In this document: positions 7,908 to 16,649 of the stretch, one piece after another
Layout of the letters: the number at the start of each line of letters is the position of its first letter
How positions within the stretch are numbered: position 1 is the stretch's first letter
Source: G963678445 sp963678445
GTDB lineage: Bacteria; Hydrogenedentota; Hydrogenedentia; Hydrogenedentales; G963678445
Reading direction: 5' to 3'
Assembly: GCA_963678445.1 (NCBI GenBank)
Contig: OY782877.1
Span: forward strand, 2,418,001-2,482,000
DNA: 64,000 bases
The notes under the pieces: model-generated
Database searches by the model: none
Told to the model about the DNA's origin: nothing
Seen by the model: only the letters and a program-made list of their open reading frames with translations
Translations under genes and position numbers: made by a program

Positions 7908-8918
7908 TTACTGAGCTGGCAGGTAGGCGTCCAAATGCGCTGCAAAGAAGGCCTTGGTTTTTTTTAGACCTTCCTCCAGCGATGTTTTGGGCGACCAGCC
8001 TAATTCCCGTTTAATCCTGGCGTTGGAGATGGAAACATCTCCAACGTCCATTTGCGCCCAATCGTGTGGCCAAGGCACGTGGCGCACGCCCCCTTGCCCC
8101 ATTACCTGCACCATCGTTTCCGCAAATTCACAGATGCTGTACTCCTGATCGCCTGATGCAAAATACACCCCGCCCGTAAACGCATCCTGCTCCACTACCC
8201 GGAGCAACGCATCCACGCAATCGTCTACATACAATACATTCCGTTTTTGATGCCCCTCACCATAAATTGTCAGCTGTCGATTTTGCAGGGCCAGCCCGAT
8301 AAAGTAATTCAACACCCCCGCATCGCTACTCTTGATATTGGCGCGCGGCCCGTAAATATTGGCCAAACGAATGACAGCGGTATGCAGGCCGTGCACGCGG
8401 TGATAAATCAGGTGATATTTTTCTGCCACGCTTTTATTGGCAGAGTAAATATCGAGCGGAAATTCCGGATGTTGCTCATCCATAGGGGCATGCACCATCG
8501 CCCCACACTGTGTGCTTGTACCGATATACACTACCCGCGCATCGGGATTGTTGCGCCGCACGGATTCAAGCACATTCATTGCGCCTTTGCAATTAATAGC
8601 GATATCCAGGAAGGGATCTTGTAATGAGTAGGCGTGCGACGTATGGCCGGCACAGTGAAATACAATATCCTGTTCGCGCAACGCCCGATTGACCAGCTTG
8701 TAATCACGGATATCGTTATGAATCACCCGGATTTGCGCCGCGCATGGCTGTAGATTGACCGGATTGCCGCCGCCATGATCCATTAGCGAATCATATACGG
8801 TTACCTGCGCGCCCAGAGCACAACAGCGCAGCGCCAGATTGCTGCCAATGAAACCCAGCCCCCCCAGAATCAGCACACGTCTTCCACGCCAGTCATATGT
8901 CGTTACTGCATCTTGCAT
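7908..8918 (-). CDS. NAD-dependent sugar-nucleotide epimerase/dehydratase
   Basis: An extended short-chain dehydrogenase acting on nucleotide sugars. It shows the NAD motif ILGGLGFIGSN (GxxGxxG), the acidic VYDSL at the end of beta 2, IVFHCAGHTSHAYSLQDP, the Ser/Thr region YIGTSTQCG, the catalytic YSANK (Tyr-x-x-x-Lys), RLANIYGPRAN, and the C-terminal RNVLYVDDCVDALL typical of UDP-glucose epimerase or dTDP-glucose dehydratase-like enzymes. The exact substrate cannot be told. Start ATG 8918 is preferred over 8933 and 8978 because GGAG lies eight bases upstream; length is then 336. No direct operon partner; the CBM9-like gene lies upstream on the same strand. Confidence 0.88.
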   Translation of the reverse strand: MQDAVTTYDWRGRRVLILGGLGFIGSNLALRCCALGAQVTVYDSLMDHGGGNPVNLQPCAAQIRVIHNDIRDYKLVNRALREQDIVFHCAGHTSHAYSLQDPFLDIAINCKGAMNVLESVRRNNPDARVVYIGTSTQCGAMVHAPMDEQHPEFPLDIYSANKSVAEKYHLIYHRVHGLHTAVIRLANIYGPRANIKSSDAGVLNYFIGLALQNRQLTIYGEGHQKRNVLYVDDCVDALLRVVEQDAFTGGVYFASGDQEYSICEFAETMVQVMGQGGVRHVPWPHDWAQMDVGDVSISNARIKRELGWSPKTSLEEGLKKTKAFFAAHLDAYLPAQ

Positions 8919-8993
8919 GCATCGTTCTCCCATATGCACAGCGTAACGCGCATCCAGAGGCGGTTGCAAGCAATTCAATCCTGTAGGGTAGCG

Positions 8994-9662
8994 CTATTCG
9001 AAATGAATACAGCCAAAATGAGCTGGCTGTGTGAGCGCGTCCTCGTTAACCGGCGCCCAAGAAGCCTGCGGTGTAAATGTTGCATCGGCAGTCCGACGGC
9101 AGTGATATACATTAGCGCGCCACGTTTGGCCCGAACAAGGCTCCTCAGCCCCGGTGAAATTTGTTACATAAGAAAAAGGAATAGCAAATTCCACATGCCG
9201 TTCCGGTAGTTCGTTTCCTGTACGCCACATACGCAAAGCGACATCGCCATAAATATCTACGCGTTCCGTCCACACCCAAGGGGTTTCCTGTCGTACGCCA
9301 TCGGGTGAAACATGCGCCGCTTGCAAATAGCCGCCACAGTTCATTTCAAACAACAGACAAGCACTTTCCGGGGTAGGTTGCAAGCAAAGTCCCAGACAAA
9401 GCCGTTTTTTGGGGCCTGCCTCCGAAAAGCATTTCCTGCACGCGGCATCCGCACCTTGTATACGGAAAACACCATAGAGGCGCTCCGCATCATAGAGCAT
9501 TTTCAACGACACTGCAGGGGGTTCCGGCGTATTCTCATCCAGAGCACACGCAATGCGCAATGCATTTGCATGCTGTCGCGAAGGACTATTCCATTTGCCG
9601 CCAATACCAGGACGCATAATCGTGCGGCGGACAAGATAATCAGGGAGGGTACATACTGCCAT
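8994..9662 (-). CDS. carbohydrate-binding family 9-like protein
   Basis: A 222-residue protein whose second half resembles CBM9-type domains found in environmental bacteria: LLFEMNCGGYLQAAHV, a VEFAIPFSYVTNFTG segment, GQTWRANVYHCRR, and the ending SWAPVNEDALTQPAHFGCIHF. That WxxN(V/L)Y...FG.I.F ending is the family's typical C-terminus. No signal peptide is visible, so it may be intracellular, which is unusual for a glycan-binding domain. Start ATG 9662 follows AAGGAAG. It lies 75 bases upstream of the epimerase gene on the same strand; a shared role in glycan metabolism is an inference. Confidence 0.7.
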   Translation of the reverse strand: MAVCTLPDYLVRRTIMRPGIGGKWNSPSRQHANALRIACALDENTPEPPAVSLKMLYDAERLYGVFRIQGADAACRKCFSEAGPKKRLCLGLCLQPTPESACLLFEMNCGGYLQAAHVSPDGVRQETPWVWTERVDIYGDVALRMWRTGNELPERHVEFAIPFSYVTNFTGAEEPCSGQTWRANVYHCRRTADATFTPQASWAPVNEDALTQPAHFGCIHFE

Positions 9663-9820
9663 AACGCTATACTTCCTTTACTACACATTTTCTTACGAAA
9701 CACTATAAATGCAAACTTAGCACACCCGTCATTACGATCGAGATGTGCAGATAATCTGGGTAGTATAGCATAAATAATGTTGCCTATGCCGAACATTTTG
9801 TGGCGGATACGGTACGGTCT

Positions 9821-11128
9821 CTATTGGATGACCGTATTATCTGGAATACAGGCATTTTTATGAATGACAATAATGCCGTCCTGGATGGTATATCCATCGC
9901 CATCGATATTTTCGAGCGATTCATTTCCCTTGAGGATGACATTTTTGCCGATGCGGGCGTTATGATCGATGATGGCGTTTTCAATACAGCTGTTTTCACC
10001 GATACCAATAGGGGTGATTTTCGGATGTTCCCTCTTACGTTCGTAGAAATCAGCACCCAGGATAACACTATTTTTAATCGTTGCACCCGCCTGCACAATG
10101 CCGCGGATACCGATGATGGCATTTTTGATACGTGAACCGTGGATACGGCATCCGGCACAGATGATGGCGTTGGTGATATCGGCATTTTGAATACGTGCAC
10201 CCGGCAGCGCGCGCTGGTGCGTAAAAATAGGGTGGTGTTCATCGTGAAATTCAAAAGGCGGTGTATTCGAAGTCATCGCCATGCTGACATCGAAGTAGGA
10301 GCGGATAGTACCGATATCCTCCCAGAAACCATCAAACATGTGTGCGTAAAGCGCATGGGTATCGAGCGCATTCGGCAGAAGTTCTTTGCCAAAATCGATC
10401 CATTCGCTGTGCTCTAGGAGCAGTGATTCGAGCACAGGCGCCTTGAAAAGATAGATGCCCATCGACGCGAGATAGGGTTTGCCTTGCGCCTCCAGACCAA
10501 AATCCGAAAACACGTTTTCAGGCGTGACAAGCGTATCGAGCAGGCTGTCCTGCTGCGGTTTTTCGACAAATTCCTGAATACGGGCATCCTTATTGACCTT
10601 CATGACGCCGAAACCGCGGGCGTCAGCACGAGTAACAGGAAGGGCCGCTACAGTGATATCCGCGTCCTTTTTAAGGTGCGTCGCCATCATCTTACGGAAA
10701 TCCATGCGATAGAGCTGGTCCCCGGAAAGAATAAGGTAATGGCTAATATTATGTTCATGTATATGCGAGAGATGCTTACGGACAGCGTCGGCAGTGCCCT
10801 GGAACCAGTCACCGGTTTCCTCCGTTTGTTCAGCGGCGAGCAGTGTGACGTGACCGTTGGTAAAACTGTCGAAATGGTACGTGTTGGAAAGGTGACGGTT
10901 CAGGGAATGGCTATTGAATTGCGTGAGGACGACGATGCGCTTCACACCGGAGTGAATGCAATTGCTGAGGGGGATGTCGATGAGGCGATAGCGACCGCAA
11001 AGCGGAACAGCGGGTTTGGCGCGTACTTTTGTAAGCGGTTGTAGTCGCGTGCCGCGTCCACCGCCAAGCACGATACCCCCAACATTGCTCATCAGATCCG
11101 GACCCAGGTTTTGACGTGCCTTTGTCAT
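9821..11128 (-). CDS. glgC: glucose-1-phosphate adenylyltransferase (ADP-glucose pyrophosphorylase)
   Basis: GlgC makes ADP-glucose from ATP and glucose-1-phosphate, the committed step of bacterial glycogen synthesis. The 435-residue length is typical. Motifs: GGRGTRLQPLTKVRAKPAVP (nucleotide loop and the adjoining PPLT-like signature), RLIDIPLSNCIHSG, the catalytic region YLILSGDQLYRMDF, the glucose-1-phosphate site FVEKPQQD, FWEDIGTIRSYF, and a C-terminal left-handed beta helix of hexapeptide repeats (IKNAIIGIRGIVQAGATI). ATG 11128 has GGGGAG nine bases upstream. No other glycogen genes lie beside it. The plus strand is visibly G-rich across the gene. Confidence 0.95.
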   Translation of the reverse strand: MTKARQNLGPDLMSNVGGIVLGGGRGTRLQPLTKVRAKPAVPLCGRYRLIDIPLSNCIHSGVKRIVVLTQFNSHSLNRHLSNTYHFDSFTNGHVTLLAAEQTEETGDWFQGTADAVRKHLSHIHEHNISHYLILSGDQLYRMDFRKMMATHLKKDADITVAALPVTRADARGFGVMKVNKDARIQEFVEKPQQDSLLDTLVTPENVFSDFGLEAQGKPYLASMGIYLFKAPVLESLLLEHSEWIDFGKELLPNALDTHALYAHMFDGFWEDIGTIRSYFDVSMAMTSNTPPFEFHDEHHPIFTHQRALPGARIQNADITNAIICAGCRIHGSRIKNAIIGIRGIVQAGATIKNSVILGADFYERKREHPKITPIGIGENSCIENAIIDHNARIGKNVILKGNESLENIDGDGYTIQDGIIVIHKNACIPDNTVIQ

Positions 11129-11390
11129 CAATGCATACTCCCCGGGGCGTTATCCAGTGCGTTGCGCACTCTATCCCGCCGCTGTGTATTGCGGGCGCAG
11201 CCCGCGCTGCTATTAGGCCAATCTGAATAATTCAGTATAAAGACATTTTTCAATACGCGCCGCAGGAATTCAAGTTTTCCTTGCTGTTTTTTCAAGAAAC
11301 TTTATTTGCAACGCAATTCTGAAAGCAGTTATCAAAAAAACAGGGCTTTTCGACCGTACAGGTATGACAGGGGGCATATATTCGGACCAA

Positions 11391-12278
11391 TTAGGTGATG
11401 TAGATGATGGCTGCGCAGGAGAGCGCCCAGAGAAAAACGTTTAACCCCAGGGGCCAGTCGCTGATGAGGGTTTTGCTGGGGTCGCCGCCCCCGGCGTGGT
11501 GGTGTACGAGAAAAAGGTAACGAAAGAGTCCGTATACGACGAAGGGAAGGGTAAGGTAGAGTTTGTCGGTGTGGAGACGTTCGACGACTTCGGGGGAGCA
11601 GGTGTAGATGGTGTAGGTGATGAGTGCGCCCCCGGCCATGATCAGGATAAGTTGGTCGAGGTAGTGGATCGTGTAGTGGTCGTGTACGCGACGGTGGTTT
11701 TGTGCGCCTTCTTCAAGGAGTACAAGTTCGCTGCGGCGTTTGTTGAGAGAGAGGAACATGGCAAGGAAAAGGGTGCAGACGACGAGCCAGTTGGAGAAGA
11801 CGACGTCGAGGGCGATAGCGCCAGCGGTGGCGCGGATGACGAAGCCCATGGAGACGGCGAGTACGTCGATAATGATCCAGTGTTTGAGCCAGATCGAGTA
11901 GGAAAGGGTGAGGGCCTGATAGAGAAGGAGGATGAGAAGAAATTGGGGACGAATACTATAGGCCAATGCGAGTGCGACCAGAGTAAGCAGTACGATGAGT
12001 GCGATTGCAACGGGGATACGGAGTGCGCCACTGGCGAGGGGACGGTGGCGTTTGATGGGATGCGCGCGGTCTTTCTCAATGTCGAGCAGGTCGTTGAAGA
12101 GGTAGGTGGCGCTGGCAGCCATGCAGAAAGCGGCGAAGGCCAGTATGCTGCGAAAAAGCTGTGTGGTATCCAGGAATTGCTGTGCAAAGAGTAACGGTGC
12201 AAAAACCAGCAGGTTCTTGGTCCATTGGTACACACGCAACGCGCGGATAAGAGTAATAAAAAGAGCGGGCTGTTTCAT
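11391..12278 (-). CDS. UbiA-type decaprenyl-phosphate phosphoribosyltransferase
   Basis: A UbiA-superfamily polytopic membrane enzyme of 295 residues. It is closest in pattern to 5-phosphoribosyl-1-pyrophosphate: polyprenyl-phosphate transferases (Rv3806c/UbiA type), which make polyprenyl-phosphoryl-5-phosphoribose. The first Asp-rich motif NDLLDIEKDRAHPIKRHRPL is intact and matches that subfamily; YQWTKNLLVFAPLLFA at the N-terminus is also characteristic. About eight hydrophobic helices follow. The start ATG 12276-12278 overlaps the TGA of the preceding dprE2-like gene by four bases (ATGA), so the three genes 14405-11391 form one translationally coupled operon. This would supply the first committed step of decaprenyl-phospho-arabinose synthesis. 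Confidence 0.82.
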   Translation of the reverse strand: MKQPALFITLIRALRVYQWTKNLLVFAPLLFAQQFLDTTQLFRSILAFAAFCMAASATYLFNDLLDIEKDRAHPIKRHRPLASGALRIPVAIALIVLLTLVALALAYSIRPQFLLILLLYQALTLSYSIWLKHWIIIDVLAVSMGFVIRATAGAIALDVVFSNWLVVCTLFLAMFLSLNKRRSELVLLEEGAQNHRRVHDHYTIHYLDQLILIMAGGALITYTIYTCSPEVVERLHTDKLYLTLPFVVYGLFRYLFLVHHHAGGGDPSKTLISDWPLGLNVFLWALSCAAIIYIT

Positions 12279-13030
12279 ATGTCCATTTTCTTGAATTGAA
12301 ATTCGGGGATGCTTTTGATAATGAGCATGATATAACGCCACATGAAGAGTACGTAGGCGTCATTTTTTCGTTTTTCGATAGCTTTGAAAATAGCGCGGGC
12401 AGCCTGTTCCGGGGAAGCGGTGAGCGGACCGGGCAGGTCCATGCCATAGGTCATTTTGGTGTCCATGAAGCCGGGTTTGATCGTGGTGACCTGTACATTA
12501 GCGCTGTGCAGACGGTTGCGAAGGCCTTGTAAATAGGTGGTTAGACCACCTTTGGCGGCACCGTAGATATAGTTGCTCTGGCGGCCACGATCGCCGGCGA
12601 CGGAAGAGAGGGCGGCAATGAAGCCACTTTTGCGGGCTTCAAAAGCACGTGCGAAAACTTCGAGGATGGATACTGCGCCGGTGAAATTGGTGTCAATAGT
12701 TCGTTGCGCCAATGCGAAGTTTGCCTCGCAGTCCTTCTGTTCTGCCATGAAGCCGAAACAGAGAACGACGCCGTCGGGTTGAGCGCCCAGGGTTTGGGTG
12801 CAGGTATCAAATACGGCTTCGTGGGTATCGTAGGCGAGTGCGTCGAAAGGAATAGCGGTGCAGGGAACGTTGCAACGTACACGCACGTCGGCTGCAATGC
12901 GTTCATTTTCGGCCTGATCAAAATCGGCGAGTACAAGGTGATAGCCGGCACGGCCAAATTCGTGTGCAATGGCGCGTGCAACAGTGGATGCGCCGCCTAG
13001 GATAACCACGGATTTGTGGGGATTAGACAT
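12275..13030 (-). CDS. dprE2: decaprenylphospho-2-keto-ribose reductase-like SDR (DprE2 type)
   Basis: A 251-residue classical short-chain dehydrogenase. Visible: the NAD(P) loop ILGGASTVARAIAHEFGRAG, LADFDQ, the NAG-equivalent CFGFM, ALSSVAGDRGRQSNYIYGAAK containing catalytic Ser and Tyr-x-x-x-Lys, and IKPGFMDTKMTYGM. GRQSNYxYGAAKG and PGFVxTxMT are characteristic of DprE2 (Rv3791), which reduces the 2-keto intermediate to decaprenylphospho-arabinose using NADH. The gene overlaps dprE1 by eight bases upstream and the UbiA gene by four bases downstream. The assignment rests on motifs plus the operon context. Confidence 0.82.
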   Translation of the reverse strand: MSNPHKSVVILGGASTVARAIAHEFGRAGYHLVLADFDQAENERIAADVRVRCNVPCTAIPFDALAYDTHEAVFDTCTQTLGAQPDGVVLCFGFMAEQKDCEANFALAQRTIDTNFTGAVSILEVFARAFEARKSGFIAALSSVAGDRGRQSNYIYGAAKGGLTTYLQGLRNRLHSANVQVTTIKPGFMDTKMTYGMDLPGPLTASPEQAARAIFKAIEKRKNDAYVLFMWRYIMLIIKSIPEFQFKKMDI

Positions 13031-14405
13031 GCTCAGTCTCCTTTTGGGCTACGATACCAAGGCGTCGGGCCATGGTAGAAGAGAGGCGGTTGTGTGGATC
13101 GAGGCGTTCCTTGATGGCACGAAATTCGTCCAGGCGGGGATACATTTTGGCGAGATTTTCCGGCGTGGTGGCCGTATCCTTGGCCAGATAGAGACGTCCG
13201 CCGTGATCCAGCAGGATGTTGTCGAGCTCTTCAAGGAAGGGGAAAAGGCCCCCGTGGTTGGGGATGTCGAGCGTGAGCGTGTAGCCTTTCATGGGATGCG
13301 AAAGCAGGCCCTGTCCGCCTTCCCCAAAGCACTTGAGCACCGCGAGGAAGGAGGCGCGGCGGGAGGCGCTGAGCCGTTCCAGTAGTTGGACCAGCCCCTG
13401 TTTGCTTTGTGGCGGCAAGGTGGCTTGGTATTGTACGAAACCTTTCTTTCCATAGCCGCGATTCCAGTTGTGAATGGCGTCGAGGGGGTAGAAATAGCTG
13501 TCGTAATCGGTCACCGCGGCAGGGCGGGTGTAATGGGCCGCGTAAAAAAGCGTATTGAACGCTCGCACGCTGAGCGGGTTGAGCAGGAAGCCGGGCAGGT
13601 CGATGGGTACGTTTTTGGGACACTTTTTGTGAATTTTGAAAGGGTGCTCCTGGTGGAAGAGGGATAATTCACGGACGCGTGCGTGGTTGCCGTGCATGAT
13701 AACCGAGCGGCCCAAGTGTTTCCCTTTGGCGAGACAATCGACCCAGGCGACGGAATATTGATAGTCCTTATCCTGCTCTGCCATCACGGTGAGGGCCTCG
13801 TCGAGGTGCCGGCATTTGTGGTAGTCGACGGTGATGTAGGCGCTTTCCACGCGCTGAAGTTGGATGCGTGCGGTGGTAATAAAGCCCGTTAGACCGATGC
13901 CGCCGACGGTCGCCCAGAAGATGTCTTCATTCTGCGTAGGGGAACAGGTGAGCACGTCGCCGGTAGCGGTAAGGAGCTCCAGTTCAGACACAAATTGGCT
14001 GAATGAGCCTTCGCCATGGTGGTTTTTTCCGTGTACATCATTGGCGATTGCACCGCCAACGGTGACGAATTTCGTGCCGGGGGTGACGGGTAGAAAGTAG
14101 CCGCGTGGCAGAAACAGATCGATAATTTCTGCGAGGGTAACGCCGCCTTCGCAGTAGAGGATGCCGGTTTCCGCATCAAAGTCCAGCATGCGGTTAAGCC
14201 GTTCCATCATGGCAATATTGCCGTCGCCATTGACAGCAGTGTCGCCGTAGCTACGTCCCAATCCCCGGGCAATACAGGTGTTTTCCTGCTTTTCTGAGAG
14301 TAAATCGTGCAGATCGCGGTGGCGTTCGGGACGGTACACGCAGCATTCCTGTGGATTCATGCGTCCCCAGCCCGCCAGTTTTTGTGTCTTAAAAGGAGTT
14401 CCCAA
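13023..14405 (-). CDS. dprE1: decaprenylphosphoryl-ribose 2-oxidase-like FAD enzyme (DprE1 type)
   Basis: A VAO-type FAD oxidoreductase. The N-terminus LAGWGRMNP, IARGLGRSYGDTAVNGDG, the FAD/histidine motif GGAIANDVHGKNHHGEGSF and the C-terminal FLEELDNILLDHGGRLYLAKD follow DprE1 (Rv3790) closely. DprE1 oxidises decaprenylphospho-ribose, and with DprE2 yields the arabinosyl donor. In the segment equivalent to actinobacterial GWNICVDFP this protein has GYTLTLDIP, so the cysteine attacked by benzothiazinones is replaced by Thr. The frame extends to TTG 14432, but TTG 14405 is preferred because GAGGAA lies six bases upstream and it places LAGWGR about eleven residues in, as in known homologs. 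Length 460. Confidence 0.85.
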   Translation of the reverse strand: MGTPFKTQKLAGWGRMNPQECCVYRPERHRDLHDLLSEKQENTCIARGLGRSYGDTAVNGDGNIAMMERLNRMLDFDAETGILYCEGGVTLAEIIDLFLPRGYFLPVTPGTKFVTVGGAIANDVHGKNHHGEGSFSQFVSELELLTATGDVLTCSPTQNEDIFWATVGGIGLTGFITTARIQLQRVESAYITVDYHKCRHLDEALTVMAEQDKDYQYSVAWVDCLAKGKHLGRSVIMHGNHARVRELSLFHQEHPFKIHKKCPKNVPIDLPGFLLNPLSVRAFNTLFYAAHYTRPAAVTDYDSYFYPLDAIHNWNRGYGKKGFVQYQATLPPQSKQGLVQLLERLSASRRASFLAVLKCFGEGGQGLLSHPMKGYTLTLDIPNHGGLFPFLEELDNILLDHGGRLYLAKDTATTPENLAKMYPRLDEFRAIKERLDPHNRLSSTMARRLGIVAQKETEHV

Positions 14406-14784
14406 AGCAGATTCCTCGGTGCTTTTGAACAAAGGTGAAAATTTTTAGTTTCGAGCGCACAATTAATCTGTACAAGAGCACGGTTTATTTGGCTGTGCAC
14501 TTATTGAGCGCCTTAATTTTGAAAAGCTTTCATAAAAACCGAAGTTTTTCAGTGCTCACGAACGGTAAGGACCAGGTTGTTACGAGTGGTCGCCGGATCG
14601 TAAGCAGTACTTCATTTACGGGTTTAATCGAAGCTTACGCTAACAAGTATAGTCATCGTGCTGGGTGGTTACAACTCGTTCGTAGGTGGAGTCGCGGTGA
14701 AATGGAGTAGCGAGGTTGTTTTTTCCAGGTGGGGCGGGTAGTGTCGTAGTAGAAATTGCTTGTGAGGTTTGGGAGGGTGGATAA
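14406..14784. other. intergenic region between divergent operons
   Basis: About 380 bases separate the minus-strand dprE1 operon from the plus-strand envelope cluster. A degenerate repeat lies at 14561-14595. A 91-codon plus frame from 14435 has no RBS and no recognisable domain, so it is not called. Promoters for both operons presumably lie here but none is clear. Confidence 0.4.
14561..14595 (-). repeat. degenerate copy of the interspersed repeat
   Basis: AACGGTAAGGACCAGGTTGT followed by TACGAGTGGTCGCC keeps the GGTAAGGACC start and GTGGTCGC core of the family but has lost the hairpin arms. Confidence 0.35.
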
Positions 14785-15249
14785 ATGGCTTGGTTGGATA
14801 GGCATGGACGACTTTTCGGACGTCTGAATGTGGTTGATCTGGCGGTTGTGTGTTTTGTAGGGGTGCTGGTGTGTGTGGGATATGTGCGGTTGACCGCATC
14901 GTATCGGGTAGCGCCGCCGTATGCGGTTTCGGATGCGGTGTGTGGGGCGGAGGTGCTTTTGCAACTGCCGCAGGCACAAAGCTGGTTGTGCGAGGGCGCG
15001 TTATTGACGGATGCGGTGGAACGAGATGGGCGTACTGGGGCGGTGCGGGTACAGGTGGTTGGATGTCAACTGGAGGGTGGGTATCCCTGTGTGCGGTTAC
15101 AGGTGCAGGCATTGCGGGATGGGACGGGGCGCGTATTGTTTAAGAATGGGCGACTGGTGCCGGGGCGAACGTTGCGTGTAGAAACGGAGCGGTGCATCCT
15201 GGAGGGAGTGGTGAAATCCTGTGTGCTGCTCGATAAGGGGGCGGAGTGA
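14785..15249 (+). CDS. DUF4330 family membrane-anchored protein
   Basis: A 154-residue protein starting DRHGRLFGRLNVVDLAVVCF, the diagnostic opening of DUF4330 proteins: a short charged segment, one membrane helix (residues 16-36) and a beta-rich outer domain. Function of the family is unknown to me; such genes often occur near polysaccharide genes. RBS GGAGG lies eight bases before ATG 14785. The stop overlaps the next gene's GTG start (GTGA), so it is translationally coupled to the O-antigen ligase-like protein, which suggests a shared role in envelope polysaccharide assembly. Confidence 0.75.
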   Translation: MAWLDRHGRLFGRLNVVDLAVVCFVGVLVCVGYVRLTASYRVAPPYAVSDAVCGAEVLLQLPQAQSWLCEGALLTDAVERDGRTGAVRVQVVGCQLEGGYPCVRLQVQALRDGTGRVLFKNGRLVPGRTLRVETERCILEGVVKSCVLLDKGAE

Positions 15250-16649
15250 GCGTGCGGGGGGGGATACGTCAATATTGTCGCGAAAGTCAGCTGCGGCCGG
15301 CTTTTCAAACAGCTGCTTGCATAAACTGGTGGCGACGCAGCGCGTTTGAAGTGGACAGGCTTTGGGCGGGGTCCTGGTTTGCATCATTGGGAGCGCGTTG
15401 GCTGCAAAAGATTCTTTTTGCTTTTTTTTTACTGCTTTCTTTGGGCATTCTCATTGCGGGCATCTATGCACAGTGGGGTGTGTGCCTTGTTTTGGTCATG
15501 GCTGCATTTGGATTGCTATGTCCCGTTTTAGGGACAATGTTTTTACCGTTCCTGTGCCTTTTTTCGCCACGCTTTTCCTGTATTGGGTGGGGTGAAGAGG
15601 TTTTGTTTTTCCGATTGGACCACGGGGTGATGATGGGTGCCCTGATTCGTTTGTTTCTAACGCGACGCCTACACGGAGATCGAGTGCAAGGGGCCTTACT
15701 AGTCCTCTGCTCGCTGTTTTGCATAAGCGCCATGGCGGGAGTTTTACGTGGACATATTGCGTCTCCTGAGGCGACCTTATTGTATTTATCGCAGTGGGTG
15801 CATTTGGGGTGTTTTTACATTGTAGCGCGTGCGACCGCGTCGCGAATGGGAAAGTGGGGCGTATATGCCTGGTCGTTACCGGTCTTAGCGGCGGCGTTTT
15901 ACGGGCTGACGGAGTATGTCTTGCCGTTGCAATCGGGTTTGGGCATGGGATATCGCTGTTTTGAGCGTTTTTTTTTCGATGGACAGGCCAATCATTTTGC
16001 CGGACTCTTTGTACTGGGGACGGCATGGGGATTGGGACTTTTTTCTACACGAGACGAAGGGGGGCGGTGGTGCACACTGGGCGTGCTGCTGGTTCTTTTA
16101 TGTTCGGCGGCGTTGTGCACGACCGGATCACGCACGGGTTTGGCAGCCTGGATGGGCGCGGTGTATGCGTTGCTGCTCTTTCGTTTTCCACGAGCGTGGT
16201 GGAGCATTCCCCTTGTTTTGTTAGGGATAGTGACTCTCGGTCCGGATGTTTGGACGCAAATCAGTCAGCCCGGTTCTTCTTTTTTTGATCGATTGATTGC
16301 CTGGAAAAGCGCCTTGAGTACGGTAAAAGATTTCCCGTTCTTAGGTTTGGGCATAGGCGCAAGGCATCGTTCCTTTTATGACAACCAGTATATGATGGTA
16401 TTGGCTGAAGGCGGTGTATTGGGGCTCGTTGCACTGCTAAGTACGTTGGCGTTATTGGGGCGCGCATTGGGACAGGCGGCACAGCGTTCAGGAACAAGGG
16501 GGTGTTTTGCCTGGGGCGCGTGGGGAGCTTGGGTGGGTGTATTGATACATGCGCTGGCGACATCGTCATTGATGGTTTCTGTCGTGGCGGGTCCCGCTTT
16601 CTGGCTATGGGGCTATGTTCTTTCCACGGAGTCGGATCATGCAGAATAG
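15246..16649 (+). CDS. O-antigen ligase/polymerase-like membrane protein
   Basis: A 467-residue polytopic membrane protein with about eleven hydrophobic helices. The late loop LGLGIGARHRSFYDNQYMMV followed by LAEGGVLGLVALL matches the Wzy_C/O-antigen ligase signature (G-x-G ... N-x-Y ... L-x-E-x-G-x-x-G). CTTGSRTGLAAWMG is the conserved SRTG motif. These proteins transfer or polymerise lipid-linked glycans in the periplasm. The GTG start 15246 overlaps the previous stop. The end overlaps the next start by eleven bases, so this gene sits in a tightly coupled four-gene operon with a flippase. Confidence 0.82.
   Translation: MSVRGGIRQYCRESQLRPAFQTAACINWWRRSAFEVDRLWAGSWFASLGARWLQKILFAFFLLLSLGILIAGIYAQWGVCLVLVMAAFGLLCPVLGTMFLPFLCLFSPRFSCIGWGEEVLFFRLDHGVMMGALIRLFLTRRLHGDRVQGALLVLCSLFCISAMAGVLRGHIASPEATLLYLSQWVHLGCFYIVARATASRMGKWGVYAWSLPVLAAAFYGLTEYVLPLQSGLGMGYRCFERFFFDGQANHFAGLFVLGTAWGLGLFSTRDEGGRWCTLGVLLVLLCSAALCTTGSRTGLAAWMGAVYALLLFRFPRAWWSIPLVLLGIVTLGPDVWTQISQPGSSFFDRLIAWKSALSTVKDFPFLGLGIGARHRSFYDNQYMMVLAEGGVLGLVALLSTLALLGRALGQAAQRSGTRGCFAWGAWGAWVGVLIHALATSSLMVSVVAGPAFWLWGYVLSTESDHAE

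Noticed and set aside
11496..12194. 232-codon acidic plus-strand frame
   Set aside because: It lies antisense to the UbiA-type gene, which has clear family motifs and membrane helices.
14435..14710. 91-codon plus-strand frame in the dprE1/DUF4330 gap
   Set aside because: No RBS, no recognisable motif, and it crosses a degenerate repeat.
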